DNA of 64,000 nt, taken from NCBI GenBank assembly GCA_023238725.1, contig CM041547.1, forward strand, positions 20,159,144-20,223,143, given 5' to 3'. Below the pieces are notes generated by a model. That model was not told where the DNA came from, made no database searches, and saw nothing but the letters and a program-made list of their open reading frames with translations. Made by a program: the position numbers and the translations under genes. This DNA is from Scortum barcoo. Taxonomy: Eukaryota > Chordata > Actinopteri > Centrarchiformes > Terapontidae. This document shows positions 50,901 through 61,547 of the stretch, one piece after another. Position 1 is the first letter of the stretch. The number at the start of each line of letters is the position of its first letter.

Positions 50901-53680
50901 GTCAGAACGCTTTTGTCAACACGGAGAAATGCCTTTAGGAACACGAGGGCAGCAGATACACTCACACTAATGAGGGACCAGATAGAAGCGTTTCCTGGAT
51001 GCTCTCCTGTTCTCAAAGAAGACAGGGGGCGGCACACAGCGCGGGTGGTGGTAATGGGGGACGATCGGGTGCTGGGAAGACTTGCCAGGGCTTACCACTC
51101 TATTCGGTGAGCAGCTGTTTTTTAAATAGCAGTACAAAGTGATGAGTGTATGTTCCTCAAACCTTCTCTGCATTTCCTTTTTTTGCGTGCACTTGTAAAT
51201 GAGTACAATCAGCCTTTCATTCGTGTTGTCCATGTATTTCCCAACAGTGAAAGAGAGTCAAAAAGGCTAAATTTGACCAAGAGACTGAAGCTGCACTGGT
51301 ACTACATCGCTGTCACTGATGTGGAGGCTTTGCATAGATCACCTGTGAGTTACACTGAATCACTTGCTGAATGGTTATTCTAAACGTAGAAGACTACATG
51401 ACCCTGCAACACCTGTCACTCCTCATAGGACAGCACCTGTCAGGATAAAGGCAAATTGTCTCTCGCCTCGTCATTGGGCAGAGTGGACCCATGGTACAAC
51501 ATCAACATCAACAGTCTGGGAGCTGCAATCTCCAATCTGCCTGGGACGGTAACTTCAGGTTTAAATTAAGAGTCTTCAGCAGCTCTGCGAGGCTGTCTTT
51601 AGGCACGGCAGTGCTAAAGCTATACCTACCTTAATGCTAATACCTTCATCCTTTTGTGATGTCTGTCCACTGCAGCACCCAATACGCAGCCAGCCGTCAG
51701 AGCTGAACACCTTCCTGTTGGACACCCTGTGTTACTACCTTCGCTGTGGGACGCAGCCCGTTAATGTCCCGCTCTATTCAGTTAAGGTGTGGTGCAGCTG
51801 TCTTATGTATAGATCTTACATTTTGCATGCATGCAAATGTCCAAAATTTTTAGGTCCAAAAACACCTACAATTAATGCTAACTTTAAAACTGCACTAATC
51901 ATTTGTTTCTTATATTCATAAGTGATTAAATGGCACTTAAAGTGTAAAAAACATCATTTGCAGTCTTGAATCCATATATAGTTATCACCAACTTCTCAGT
52001 TCTATAGAGCTTTTTACCCTCCTTTAGTTCATTGTTTTGATTTTTCACCTAACAAAACCATCAACCACATTTCCAGCCACCAGGAAGCTGTTTTCAGTAA
52101 AAACCTTTGTAAAACCAGCTGCAAACAGCAGGCAGGCAAGTTAGCAACAAGTTGGTGAAGAGAGAGTTTTCCAAAGAGCTGTCTTTGGTGGAGACCAAAA
52201 ACGGAGCAAAAAGGAGACTGAGTGTTGAACTTTGATCATCAGGTCAATAGAGACACACTCCAAATAAATGCTAATGATCCTCTATAACACAAGACTTTAC
52301 GAAAACTTTATATGGGTACAAACACATATGTAAATGTCTTTCTAAATTCGTTCCACTGTCTCGTAGTGGCCAAAGATACAAATCAGTGCAGCTTTGAGAA
52401 TTGCATTACCCTCTTTATTACTGCTACTCGGTGTACAGCGCAGTGTGGTGCTGCTGGTAGTTGTATCAAAACAAATGCAGTACTGATGTATTGATGCTTC
52501 ACGTTTACTTCCTGGTTTGACTGAATATGTGTTTAGATGACCCGCACCAGCTGTGATGTGACGTCTGTGGTGGAGGAAGTGTTTGTGTCCCATCTGGAGG
52601 CCGATATACCAGAGTTCAGACACCTTAAAGAGAAGTTCTCAAGTATGTTTCTGAATCTCTTTCAGTGTGTGTGTGTCTGCAAGTGTTCAATAAAATACTG
52701 CCATGCTTGCACTACCATCATAGTCACATTAAGTAAGTTGTTGTGTTTGACAGAGGATCTCCCTGGACGCCAGAGGGGCTTGTCAGTCCTCGGAGCAGTC
52801 TTGTCAGTCAGTTATACAAAGGTAGAGTCTTCATTATTCAGGAGTCTTTATTGGTATTATAATGCTTTCTATTGAGTATTAACATCAACTTCTCTGTCCT
52901 TAAAAAGGTCTCTTTGAGCAAACGAGAAATTAAAAAGGGAGATGCACCCATGATGTGTGGCGTGGTGATTACATCAGAGCCGGCAGCTGTCACGTCAGGT
53001 TCACCTTTTCTGTGGACTTGTATTTATATTTAGCTGCCAGATTTAAATTAATGCAAGGAGGAAAAATCCACATCAGTAATCTTTGTGCCTTTTTCCAGGT
53101 GACAATTACCTTATCGTCAGGTTCGACAGTTTGACGGGATCCAACACTGTAAGTGACGACATCTCACTGTGATTATACCCGGTAGGATGATATGTGACAG
53201 ATAAACCTAAATCTGAAATCTGAAACTTTACTTTTACAGTTTTTATAGTACTATTATTTAAAGTAATACATATAATAGTAGTGTAGTAGTAGGACCTTTA
53301 ATGCAGATTGTGGAGCTTACTAAACCATTTCTGTTTCCATTATAGAAGATCCGAACCCAAAACATCAGCATCAAGATGTTGGAGCATCGAACACTCTTTG
53401 TGCGTCTGGACAGGGACGCCCGCAGGACATACACCGATGTCCAAAGGTCAGTTAGGACACTACATGTCTGTTTCATCTTTTCTGCACCTCGAGCATCTTA
53501 AAAGTGTGACCCAGTGTGATGCCCTCCATTCACAGGATTGAAATTACGTCGTGCTTGGACCCAGGATGCAAACTCCGCTCCAGGTTCAGCATCAGCAGCG
53601 AGCGAGAGCCACTGTTGAGCAAATATCTGAACCGAGCCCTGTCACTGCCAATCAACACCTTCACTGGTGTGACCCTCTGA
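47935..53680 (+). CDS. pik3r6: PI3-kinase gamma regulatory subunit 6 (p84/p87), 19 coding exons
   Basis: Alternative adaptor of p110-gamma. Exons: 47935-47950, 48071-48163, 48639-48751, 48858-48926, 49021-49156, 49249-49318, 49415-49598, 50309-50453, 50552-50644, 50752-51106, 51248-51344, 51429-51548, 51676-51786, 52537-52642, 52754-52821, 52908-52998, 53099-53148, 53346-53446, 53536-53680. The sum is 2163 nt, or 720 residues plus stop; human p84 has 754. Landmarks shared with human PIK3R6: VQAVLKGM, GMLRWSLQKRMESDP, LYERRVVAEQNL, FHLWKDED, SADSGIEKDL, HTARVVVMGDDRVLGRLARA, GRVDPWYN, LDTLCYYLRCGTQPV and the C-terminal LPINTFTG. Intron 7 has a GC donor. It is the paralogue of the gene just upstream, in the same orientation. 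The acceptor at 50751 (CCCTGAAG) is weak but is the only one that restores the frame. Confidence 0.94.
48295..48390 (+). repeat. Diverged fragment of the GCTTAGCATAAAGACTGGAA repeat
   Basis: Reads CCAGCTGCCAGTTAGCTTAT then CTTAGCATAAAGGCAG and TAATTAACACATCGTATCTC. This is the same order of pieces as the copy near 63.6 kb, with an internal deletion. In pik3r6 intron 2. Confidence 0.5.
49599..50308 (+). other. pik3r6: pik3r6 intron 7, GC-AG type
   Basis: Exon 7 must end in phase 0 because exon 8 begins ACT TTA GAG GAC, and the only fitting donor is GAG/GCAAGC at 49599. GC donors need a strong match to U1 elsewhere, and this one fits well (GAG before, AAGC after). The intron is mostly filled by a dispersed repeat. 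Confidence 0.8.
49635..50190 (+). repeat. Dispersed teleost repeat (TTAGCATTTAGCTCAAAG family)
   Basis: It holds phrases I recognise from a very common fish interspersed repeat: CATGAGGTTGACATTTTTGG, CAGCTGTACTTTGTGCTTAG, AACATTATACCTGCTGAACA, and TTAGCATTTAGCTCAAAG followed by CTACAGTCTCACAGAG. It is diverged from the copies I remember. The transposon class is not known to me. It lies inside pik3r6 intron 7. Confidence 0.7.
52005..52300 (+). repeat. Dispersed teleost repeat in pik3r6 intron 13
   Basis: Contains the string CAGCTGCAAACAGCAGGCAG, then GTTAGCAACAAGTTGGTGAA, GGTGGAGACCAAAAACGGAG and CACTCCAAATAAATGCTAAT. I recognise this order from a frequent percomorph interspersed repeat. Recognition is from memory; boundaries are approximate. 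Confidence 0.6.
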
Positions 53681-55400
53681 GGGACGTGAGCCGTCTACTT
53701 AAACTGATAATGCTCTATCAACACCAAAATGTGTGTGTTATAGAGGGGGGGTTAAAACTATTAGCAGTATTTTTTTTCTACTGATTTCTTTTTAACTAAC
53801 TGATTTTATAATTGTAATGAGAAATCCTAATCCGACACACATTTTGTTACATCTTGCGCTCGTGCACAGGACAACACTAATGCTGTGTGTTACTCACATG
53901 AGTTTGAAGGAGCACTGAGGGATGGGGTGTATTTGTTTGGCGTTCTCCAGGCTTGTAGAGTACACCTTTAAGACTTTTGATGAGAACAACAAACATGCTA
54001 AAGTAATGCATAATTATTGCTTCAGTCATCATGATTGCTGTGCAGTGTAGATCATGACCCCTGTTTGCTGTGAAACTGATCACATAAACTCCAAGTCTCA
54101 AGAATTTTTGATCAATTCTGTATTCATTCATGCATCACAACCATTGGTGGAAACCATTTATGCTACATTTCAGAGGGACATATTGAACTTTTTTTCTGAT
54201 AATACCTCTGTACGTTTACTTTAAGGGGCTGTATGTCACAATTTACTTTTTTTTGTTGTTGTTGTTGCCAATGTGTGAACAAAACTGTAATGTAACTTAA
54301 AAAATGAGACCTTCCCTGATATTGTGGATGGTTTTGTGCCTCCTGAGTGTCTCTCTTCTCTTCATCTCTAACAGTGTTCAGCACTAGCTAAAGTCAGCTC
54401 TGTGATACTACTTCATAATTATACAGAATTTAGATGACGTTGTTTTGAATGCTGATGGAGCGGCTACAATATTAGCAGAGCCCTGGTTGATCCAAACTCC
54501 ATTCAGAAAACAAGCATTTTAAAAGTTGTTTGCTTGTGGTCTTGCAGACAGACCCGACAAAGCAGGAACGTGACGTAGTTATTTCAGCATCCTTTTGATC
54601 CCTTTATTGTAAATAAGTCACATTAAACATCTGCTTACTTTTGGCTGTAGGAAGTGCACTCTGCTAAACTAATGTCAACATACAACAAGCACATGCCACA
54701 AAACAGACTCATCAACACAGTTTATTTATAATATTCAGTGTAGTTCACTCACCGTTAGTGTTTTCATCCAGCTGATGAAGCCGCGACGCTGCTGAGCCTA
54801 TCTCTGAAAGATAAACCAACAGCGATTAATAAAGCTGGCTGGCAAGTTATCAACGTCTAGTTTGCTTTTCAACTTTATTTAAACTATCAACATGTCAATC
54901 ATGTTCAGTCTCGTGTGCGTCACTTCACTGTCCGGGTCGATGCTTGCACATGATGGTCACAGGTGTCACTGTCAACAGGCATTTTCTGGATGTTTATACA
55001 GGACCTTTAAGTAAAAGATGTCAATATTTTAGTGTTATAGTGTTATAGTGTTATGTTCACTTTATCACACGGCCTGTACTAATTGACTCGTTCTCATGAA
55101 GCAGTTCACAGGATGGATAAATGTGCTGGGTCGCCAGTGTTACGACTTCTCAGTCTGTAGCAAAAGAATAATTGTAAACATCAGAACCACGTGGGGTAAA
55201 TTCATGTGCGTTGAATGTGGAAACATGGTAAAAATAAACTCCTGTGTGACAACTGAAACTTGGCATGAACGTGTATTTTTCTCTAAAAACACAGAATTCT
55301 CCTTCTGTATTATAAAGATCTTAATTTTCAGCTCCAGGCACATGTGTTGTTTAGTAATACTTTTTAGATTTTCTCATTGGGACTTCTACCTGAGCTGCTG
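53681..55400. other. Region between pik3r6 and mfsd6l
   Basis: This includes the pik3r6 3' UTR. I see no coding sequence. GTTATAGT is repeated three times near 55034-55056. Parts of 54220-54850 read like diverged interspersed repeat, but I cannot name the family. Confidence 0.5.
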
Positions 55401-55421
55401 AAGCTGTCTGTGTCATCCGCG

Positions 55422-55602
55422 CCGACAGGGGGCGCTGCGGTGCTGCGGACCGGTGTGAGCAGGTGGATCCAGCTGAGAGCAGCAGCAGGTGCTCCCCGAT
55501 CAGGACCCGAAACGAGCTCAGATCGGGGGTGAAATGTGGGAGCCGGAGGTGGAAAATGACCGGTAGAAAAGTGTGAAGAATTTGTGCGGGCAGAGGTCAG
55601 AA
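55422..55602 (+). promoter_or_regulatory. mfsd6l: Candidate mfsd6l promoter and noncoding first exon
   Basis: A GC- and CpG-richer island in AT-rich surroundings. It ends in a donor-like CAGAAG/GTAAATG at 55602. The coding exon of mfsd6l is preceded by a clear acceptor at 56863, so an upstream noncoding exon is required and this is the best candidate. It also contains a CTCF-like core (55422-55435). Confidence 0.5.
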
Positions 55603-56863
55603 GGTAAATGTTTAAAGCTGTTTTTTCTCTTCTTTTTTTTTTTATCTTATCTGACAAACCTGCCGTGACGTGGACTCTGCTCTACCTGTTGAGGTCCTGC
55701 AGGTGCACCCAGACTGACAGGTGTCTGTTCCTGAGTAACACTCAGTGCTCTCCACACTCATTTCAAACTGAAAAGATCTGTGTATTTTCACATTCATCTG
55801 CCTTATTCCAAGATAGTCCACCTCTGTGTGAAAGTAAGCTGATGTAAACTAAGAAACTTTGTTTCTGTCACTGCTGGAGGAGGAAGTGAGTCAGAGTCCT
55901 GCACTGAAAGAGTCACTATCAAAGTATGTACGTGTCATCAGATGATCTACTTAGAGTTTTAAAAATAGAAGTACTAAATTCTGTTATACTGCTGTAGGTT
56001 TTTTCACTGGTTTATTATCAGTCCTGCATTAATGTTTTATTATTAGGCTGAGGTGGAGCTCAGTTTGAACTATTTTGTATCGGACTGTAAGTGTGGATTG
56101 TTTTCTGGGTTCATCTGATTATTTTCTCCACGAATTGATTGATTGTTTGTTTTTTAAATATCCAGATGTTAGTGAGAAATGTTTTTCCTTTTAGAATAAT
56201 TGAAAAGAAAAGTCCTCAGAGAGAAGCTGGAATCATGAAGTCTTCTTACAGGAATGATTACTTAAAAGATTATCAAAGTATTTCAGTTGAATTTACTGCC
56301 TTTTGACTAAGTCAGAAATCAATAAATTGTTTACACTCAACCAGTATAAACCGATCGGTAGTTAAATTGTTAACAAAGCATCTTCATGGGTTTTATGTGC
56401 AACAATTGTAAATTGTAAAGTAACTAAAGCTGTCAGATAACTGACTAAGCAATCTGAATTACTTACAATGAAATAAATCAAGATACGTTCTAAATGCTCC
56501 TATTGAATACATCATAAAATCAAAGACAACATTAAGCAAGGTGTCAGTGTGAGTTAAACAAAACACAGATCTTAATAGACTGGAAGCCTTAAACAACAAG
56601 GAGAAAGTTATGTTTTTATGTTTTTCTTTATCACATGTTGTTAAAAAAAAAAAAAGGTCGTCACACTGGACTCTGGGAAGTTGTGATGAGCTTTTTTTAA
56701 TTTAATTTATGAACCAAAAGCCCTAAAAGACCCCTGCGACTACAAAAGAAAAACACTGATACGTTTCTAAATAAGTTGCATTATTGAGTATTGATTAGTC
56801 TGATGCACCTGCTGTGTTTACTGTATAATCCCCTATCTCTCTCTCTCTCTCTCTCTAATCCAG
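55603..56863 (+). other. mfsd6l: Inferred 5' UTR intron of mfsd6l
   Basis: Runs from the donor-like GTAAATG at 55603 to the acceptor TAATCCAG at 56863. The acceptor follows a (CT)n run at 56835-56856 that acts as its pyrimidine tract. Otherwise AT-rich, without features. Confidence 0.5.
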
Positions 56864-56916
56864 GATCTTCATGTGAAACCTGTCAGGAGAGACGCTGAGC
56901 TTCCCCGGACGACATC

Positions 56917-58782
56917 ATGAGGAGGAACAAGCAGATTGACATCAAGCACGCCCTCGCTCTGGCCAGCACCTTTAGCTTCCTGTGCTCCTGTGCCGCAGCC
57001 TGCCTGCTCCCCTTCCTCACGCTGTACTTCAGGCAGCTGGGCCTGACTCCCGCGATGACGGGCATGGTCATGGGAACCAAGCACCTCATATCGCTGGTGT
57101 GGAGCCCTGTGGCAAGCCTGCTCTCCAAACACTACGACAGGAGGCGCGCGGTGATCGTCTGCTGTCTTGCGTGTTCGTCAGTCGTCCCTCTGGTTCTGCT
57201 GCTCTTCCCGCCCGCCGATGTGCGCGTGCAGAGTGGCGCCTGCAACGCGTCTGATCTGAGAAGCGCTCCGACCCAGAGTCTGAGCGGTGACCTGCTCATG
57301 AGTAGCGTGGGACCGGCCGCGTCATCAATGATGGGGACTCGCCCTACGATCAGCACATCTCTTGTTTCCCGGTCTGGTGTCACGGTTCCTGCAGAGACGC
57401 CTCCTGATGCTAAATCTGCTCCCTTTGCGACGAGCAAAGCTTCACTTAATCAGTACGTTGGTGATGAATCCCATCCTCCGCTGTCACAAGAGAACGATTC
57501 AGAGGCGGTGAACAACAGTCGTGGAGAAACAAATATCAGTAGTTCTGTCGCCGACCAGACCAGCAGCTCTGTGGCAGCTCCAGTGAGGAAAAAGAGGTCA
57601 AAGTTTAAATCAGGATCAGAGAGACAGATGGGTAAAAAGACGACAGAGGAAGAGAGGAAGGGGGAGGAGGAGGGCCATTTTGAATTTCTGGGCAGCCTGA
57701 AGGTGATGGACACTCAGCACCAGCTCTTCTTCTTGGTCCTCATCACTGTGTCGGTGTGGGAGTCTGTGTCAGCTCCTCTGGAGTGGACGGCAGACGACGG
57801 CCTGTATGAATATTTGGACTTTGCGGACGCTTCGGACCGCTACAGCACCACCAACGTGTGGCGTTTAGTCGGAGCGGCGTGCGGGGTTGAGGGGGGGGCG
57901 GGGTTACTGGTCAGCCAGTTGAGGTGTCTCATAGCTGATGAGACCCCGAGGAGCGTGGCACATTTTTACTGCTATGCCGCTGTAGCAGCTCTGGCCCTGC
58001 CCGCGGCCGCCTGCCTCCCTCTCTACCTGAATAAGAAGCGAGACCGCGCCAATGGACTCCTCAAAGCCATGCAGCTGGTGCGCGGCTCCCCCCGCGCTCT
58101 GCTCTGCCTGGTCACCACCCTGCTGGCCGGCGTGGTGGGCTCGGCGGTGGATGACTTCCTCCTGTGGCAGATGCAGGATCAGGGGAGCAGTGAGCTGCAC
58201 ATGGGGCTGTCTCTGGCGCTCTCTCTGCTCTCACAGGCCGCCTTCCCTCTGCTGGCCGGCCGGGTGTCCAAGCTCCTCAGCCCGGGGAGGGTGCTCACCA
58301 TGGGGGCTGCGATTCTGGGGTTACAGTGCTTCTATTACTCCTTCCTGTGGGGGCCGTGGGCCGCGCTGCCTGCTCAGGTGCTGAGCTGTTTCAGCAAAGG
58401 AGCCCTCTGGTGGGCCGTGAAGGTCCAGTGTGAAGATGTCGCCACGCCGAGTGCTGAGAGGAGCGTGAGGAGGATCTACACTGCACTTTCTCTTCACCTG
58501 GGGAATGGGCTGGGGAGCTTTGCTGGAGGGTTTGCAGTCCAGAGGTTTGGGCTGGCGTGGCTGTTCAGAGGCGTGGCAATGGGTCTGATGGCATGGTGTG
58601 TGTGTCTGCCTCTGCTCCAGTGGAAAGCTCCTCGCCAGCGCAGGATCAACTATTCTCGCCTTTTGGCGGCCGATGCAAGTGAAGCCAGTGACTCTGAGTC
58701 CGAACAGGAGAGAGACTGGCTCGATAAGGCGATGGAAGACGAAAGGAGCAATAACAACTACGGAAGGAGGGTCAACCACTGA
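56917..58782 (+). CDS. mfsd6l: Major facilitator superfamily domain-containing protein 6-like
   Basis: Multi-pass membrane protein of the MFS family, substrate unknown. One uninterrupted 621-codon frame; the coding region of human MFSD6L is also a single exon (586 residues). The start is the first ATG after the acceptor at 56863. Membrane segments are seen at about residues 11-38 and 48-68, then a cytoplasmic SKHYDRRR loop typical of MFS proteins, and a third segment at 78-98. A long polar loop (about 100-265) with several N-glycosylation motifs (NAS, NDS, NNS, NIS) follows. Next come LFFLVLITVSVWE near 270 and about eight further hydrophobic segments up to residue 565. The C-terminal tail is acidic and Ser-rich (EASDSESEQERDW). 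MFSD6 is the nearest alternative, but the intronless frame and the place next to PIK3R6 favour MFSD6L. Confidence 0.93.
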   Translation: MRRNKQIDIKHALALASTFSFLCSCAAACLLPFLTLYFRQLGLTPAMTGMVMGTKHLISLVWSPVASLLSKHYDRRRAVIVCCLACSSVVPLVLLLFPPADVRVQSGACNASDLRSAPTQSLSGDLLMSSVGPAASSMMGTRPTISTSLVSRSGVTVPAETPPDAKSAPFATSKASLNQYVGDESHPPLSQENDSEAVNNSRGETNISSSVADQTSSSVAAPVRKKRSKFKSGSERQMGKKTTEEERKGEEEGHFEFLGSLKVMDTQHQLFFLVLITVSVWESVSAPLEWTADDGLYEYLDFADASDRYSTTNVWRLVGAACGVEGGAGLLVSQLRCLIADETPRSVAHFYCYAAVAALALPAAACLPLYLNKKRDRANGLLKAMQLVRGSPRALLCLVTTLLAGVVGSAVDDFLLWQMQDQGSSELHMGLSLALSLLSQAAFPLLAGRVSKLLSPGRVLTMGAAILGLQCFYYSFLWGPWAALPAQVLSCFSKGALWWAVKVQCEDVATPSAERSVRRIYTALSLHLGNGLGSFAGGFAVQRFGLAWLFRGVAMGLMAWCVCLPLLQWKAPRQRRINYSRLLAADASEASDSESEQERDWLDKAMEDERSNNNYGRRVNH

Positions 58783-61468
58783 GCTGCACAGTGTGAGAGT
58801 GTGCGGTAGATAAAAAGGTTTACCTTCACAAAATCAAATTACAGAATCATTTCTATCAATATGGAAAAAAGAATTATCATTCTCCTCCAGGTTTGCGCTC
58901 TCAGTTACAGACATGTCACTCTTCATCACCAAGCAGCACCAGTGCTCATTAGGAACGTGCCTGTTCTGTCCGGCTGACTGCTCGGCCTCCGGTACTGCTG
59001 CTTACAGTTTTCTCAATAACTGCCCATCCAAACTACGTCACACTTGACTCTGCACTTCCTGGTGTCCACAGCAACACACTAGACAAGTGTGAAGTCAGTC
59101 GGATAATTGATTGTCAAGATGATTAAAAGGCAGACAGACAGACAGAGACTCCTTCCATTTATAGTTAAATAACCCAAAGCAGCATAATTGATTTCCTATT
59201 TTAGGGTTTAATCAATATGTAAATGTCGACTTCTAACTGCTCATAACTTTACCATCAGAGATTCAGTGTTCTCGCATCACCACTTTATCAGTCTGCAGTT
59301 AAAATGTCCTCTGCACTGATGGACTTCATCTCCAGGCCACCTGAGCCTCTACAAACATACATTTGCATAAGCAATCATTCCTTGATAAAGCAAACAAGGC
59401 AGCAGGATTATGGGTGGGCAGAAGGAGGCGAGTTGAACAGCTGAGGCTTCGTGACAATGAAGATACTAGAGCCTCTGAAGAGGAACGTAAACACAAGACG
59501 TGTGCAAAAGGTGAGGCTGAACCTGAACTGTTTGACCACACCCACTCTGTTTACCTGCTGCTGAAGTCAACACTGACTGCTGTCATTCACTCCGCTGGTG
59601 CCTTATTTTGAAAAGTTATCCAGTATGTTTAACTGGAGTGAGTTCAGCACACTGAAACTGCAAAGAACAAGAAGTTTTTTTATATGCAGGTGTGAGCAGA
59701 TGTGTTTGCTTTAGCTGTGTCAGAGAGCGTTTGTCTAATTAAAGTGAGTTTGCTGAACGTACCTCGTGTGAAACTGTCCATTTTGATCTGTCGGGAAACA
59801 AGTCTGCAGGGTTTTATGCAGTTAGGTCAAATTAATACTAACATAAAGGGCTTTATAATGTGATTGTCTTTTTGTCTTCAGCCTGTTGTAGGCCTGAAAA
59901 CTGTGAAGAGTAAACCAATCATGCCTCTCTTGTTCAGAAGCATCTGATGTGTGAATTAGCTCCTCTTTAGTATTTAAAGTAATATTCATTCTGACGTTCG
60001 TACTTCATATGAAGTTGAAATCAACAGCCAAAATAAATGTTTGCTCTGGTTCCAAATGATTTGATTCCACATAAATAGTTCTGGGAACAGTATTGCCTCT
60101 GTGTGTCTTTTAATATTCTTTCTCTGTTGTGTAATCTGAGTGAATAACTCTTCTTTCTTTACACTCTGTGCTTATGGCAGTGGTGTGAACTGTATCTGTA
60201 CATACAGCTGAGGAATGAATAAATAAATGTAGCCGTCCTCCTGTGTGGGACACTGCTACCTGTGGTGCAGTGGCAACTCCTGCACGCTGCTTCTCCCCAA
60301 ACATCTGGAACATCTCGAGGGCCTGGCTGCATGAAATCAAGTCATCCCCCAGTATGTCGTTAACAGCTGAAGTCAGTCGGGCGCAATGGAAAATTCATGC
60401 TGAGAGACGGCTCGATCCTCCCGTGGACAGCAGTGGTTAGAGCGCAGCAGACCATTAAAAAGGCATGTCTGTGATTTGAATCCTTTTGCCTTTTATGGTG
60501 TTTGTTAAATAGCATACAGGGAGGCTGGTTGTGCTTACTTTAAAATGATTGATTGTCTGGTTTTAACAAGCAGCAGATGTTCACAGAAGGGCCCCCCCTG
60601 CCCCCCCCCAACAGAGCCTTTTTGTAACATCAGTGTTGGTGTAATTTGATTTGTTTCCAAACATTTAAATGAAATAAATTTTGTAAACTATACAATAAAT
60701 TATATGCTTCTCAGTAGATTTAAATGCAGTACAGCGGTTGAATTTAACTAAGAACATTTACTCATGTACTGCACTGAAGTACAGGAACTTGTACATTTCC
60801 ACTGTATGAGATTTTTTTACTTTATGTTCTTTTCACTGACGTTTGTCTTTGACGGCTTTTGTTAACTTTTCAGATTAAAAGTTCTTCATATAGTCCAGTG
60901 AAAACAGTGGACCTCCATAATGGGAGGGATGAGGTTTCCCTCTGCGTGTGGAGCAAACTCTTCTCCTTCTTCAGATAAATAAACTATTTAAACCCTCCCT
61001 GGATTATCATGAAACGCTGTATTTCTCCCTTCCACATGACAAGTTGACGTTTTAGTGATCTGCGGCTCATGCAGGACAGTGATGCTGCAAACATATGATG
61101 ATGATGTTATCTACCACAATGCATTCCTGTATATTAAACCACCCAGCTGTGTATAAAGTAGGTAAGATGAGCTCAACCTGAAACATATACAGCAGGAATA
61201 TACAACACTGATGCAGCCGTGATACAGGTGTCATACTGCGGGTCTGTCAGCAGGTGGCGCCTCGTCTCCTCCGGACTGAGATCCACCTCTGGAGGATGTT
61301 GAGCATCTGCTGGCAGCTCTCCTCCTCCTCTGCTCCCTCACACACCGCGGCGGTGCTGCATGGACTCAGTCGAGACCTTTTCCTATTGAGTTTTCAGGAC
61401 GCGCGCATATCCCTCTTTTCTGTCATTTCTCTGCACGGTGTGTGAAAAGAGGAGCGTTTGAGCTGAGC
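58783..61468. other. mfsd6l 3' UTR and downstream intergenic region
   Basis: AATAAA at about 60034 and again near 60216 are candidate polyadenylation signals, which would give a 3' UTR of roughly 1.3-1.4 kb. An 82-codon open frame at 59363-59611 has no recognisable relatives. A C-run lies at about 60594-60609. Confidence 0.45.
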
Positions 61469-61547
61469 ATGGAAAAGGAGAGGAAATCGTCCAAACAGTA
61501 CGGCTCTTTGGAGGAGACGCAGGTGGACGGAGAGGCGGAGAAAGCCT
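61469..61547 (+). CDS. Possible first coding exon of an unrecognised gene (partial)
   Basis: The ATG at 61469 has a fair context (AGC ATG G) and opens 26 codons, MEKERKSSKQYGSLEETQVD then GEAEKA, ending in a GTGAGT donor at 61548. It sits in a locally CpG-richer stretch (61220-61570) after a TATAAAG-like box near 61152, which looks like a promoter. The peptide is short, charged and without a signal sequence, and I do not recognise the family. No second exon was found by 64000, so the next exon would lie further right. It could also be chance. Confidence 0.4.

Noticed and set aside
59363..59611. An 82-codon charged open frame downstream of mfsd6l
   Set aside because: No recognisable domain, no splice sites that extend it, and it lies in the likely 3' UTR of mfsd6l.
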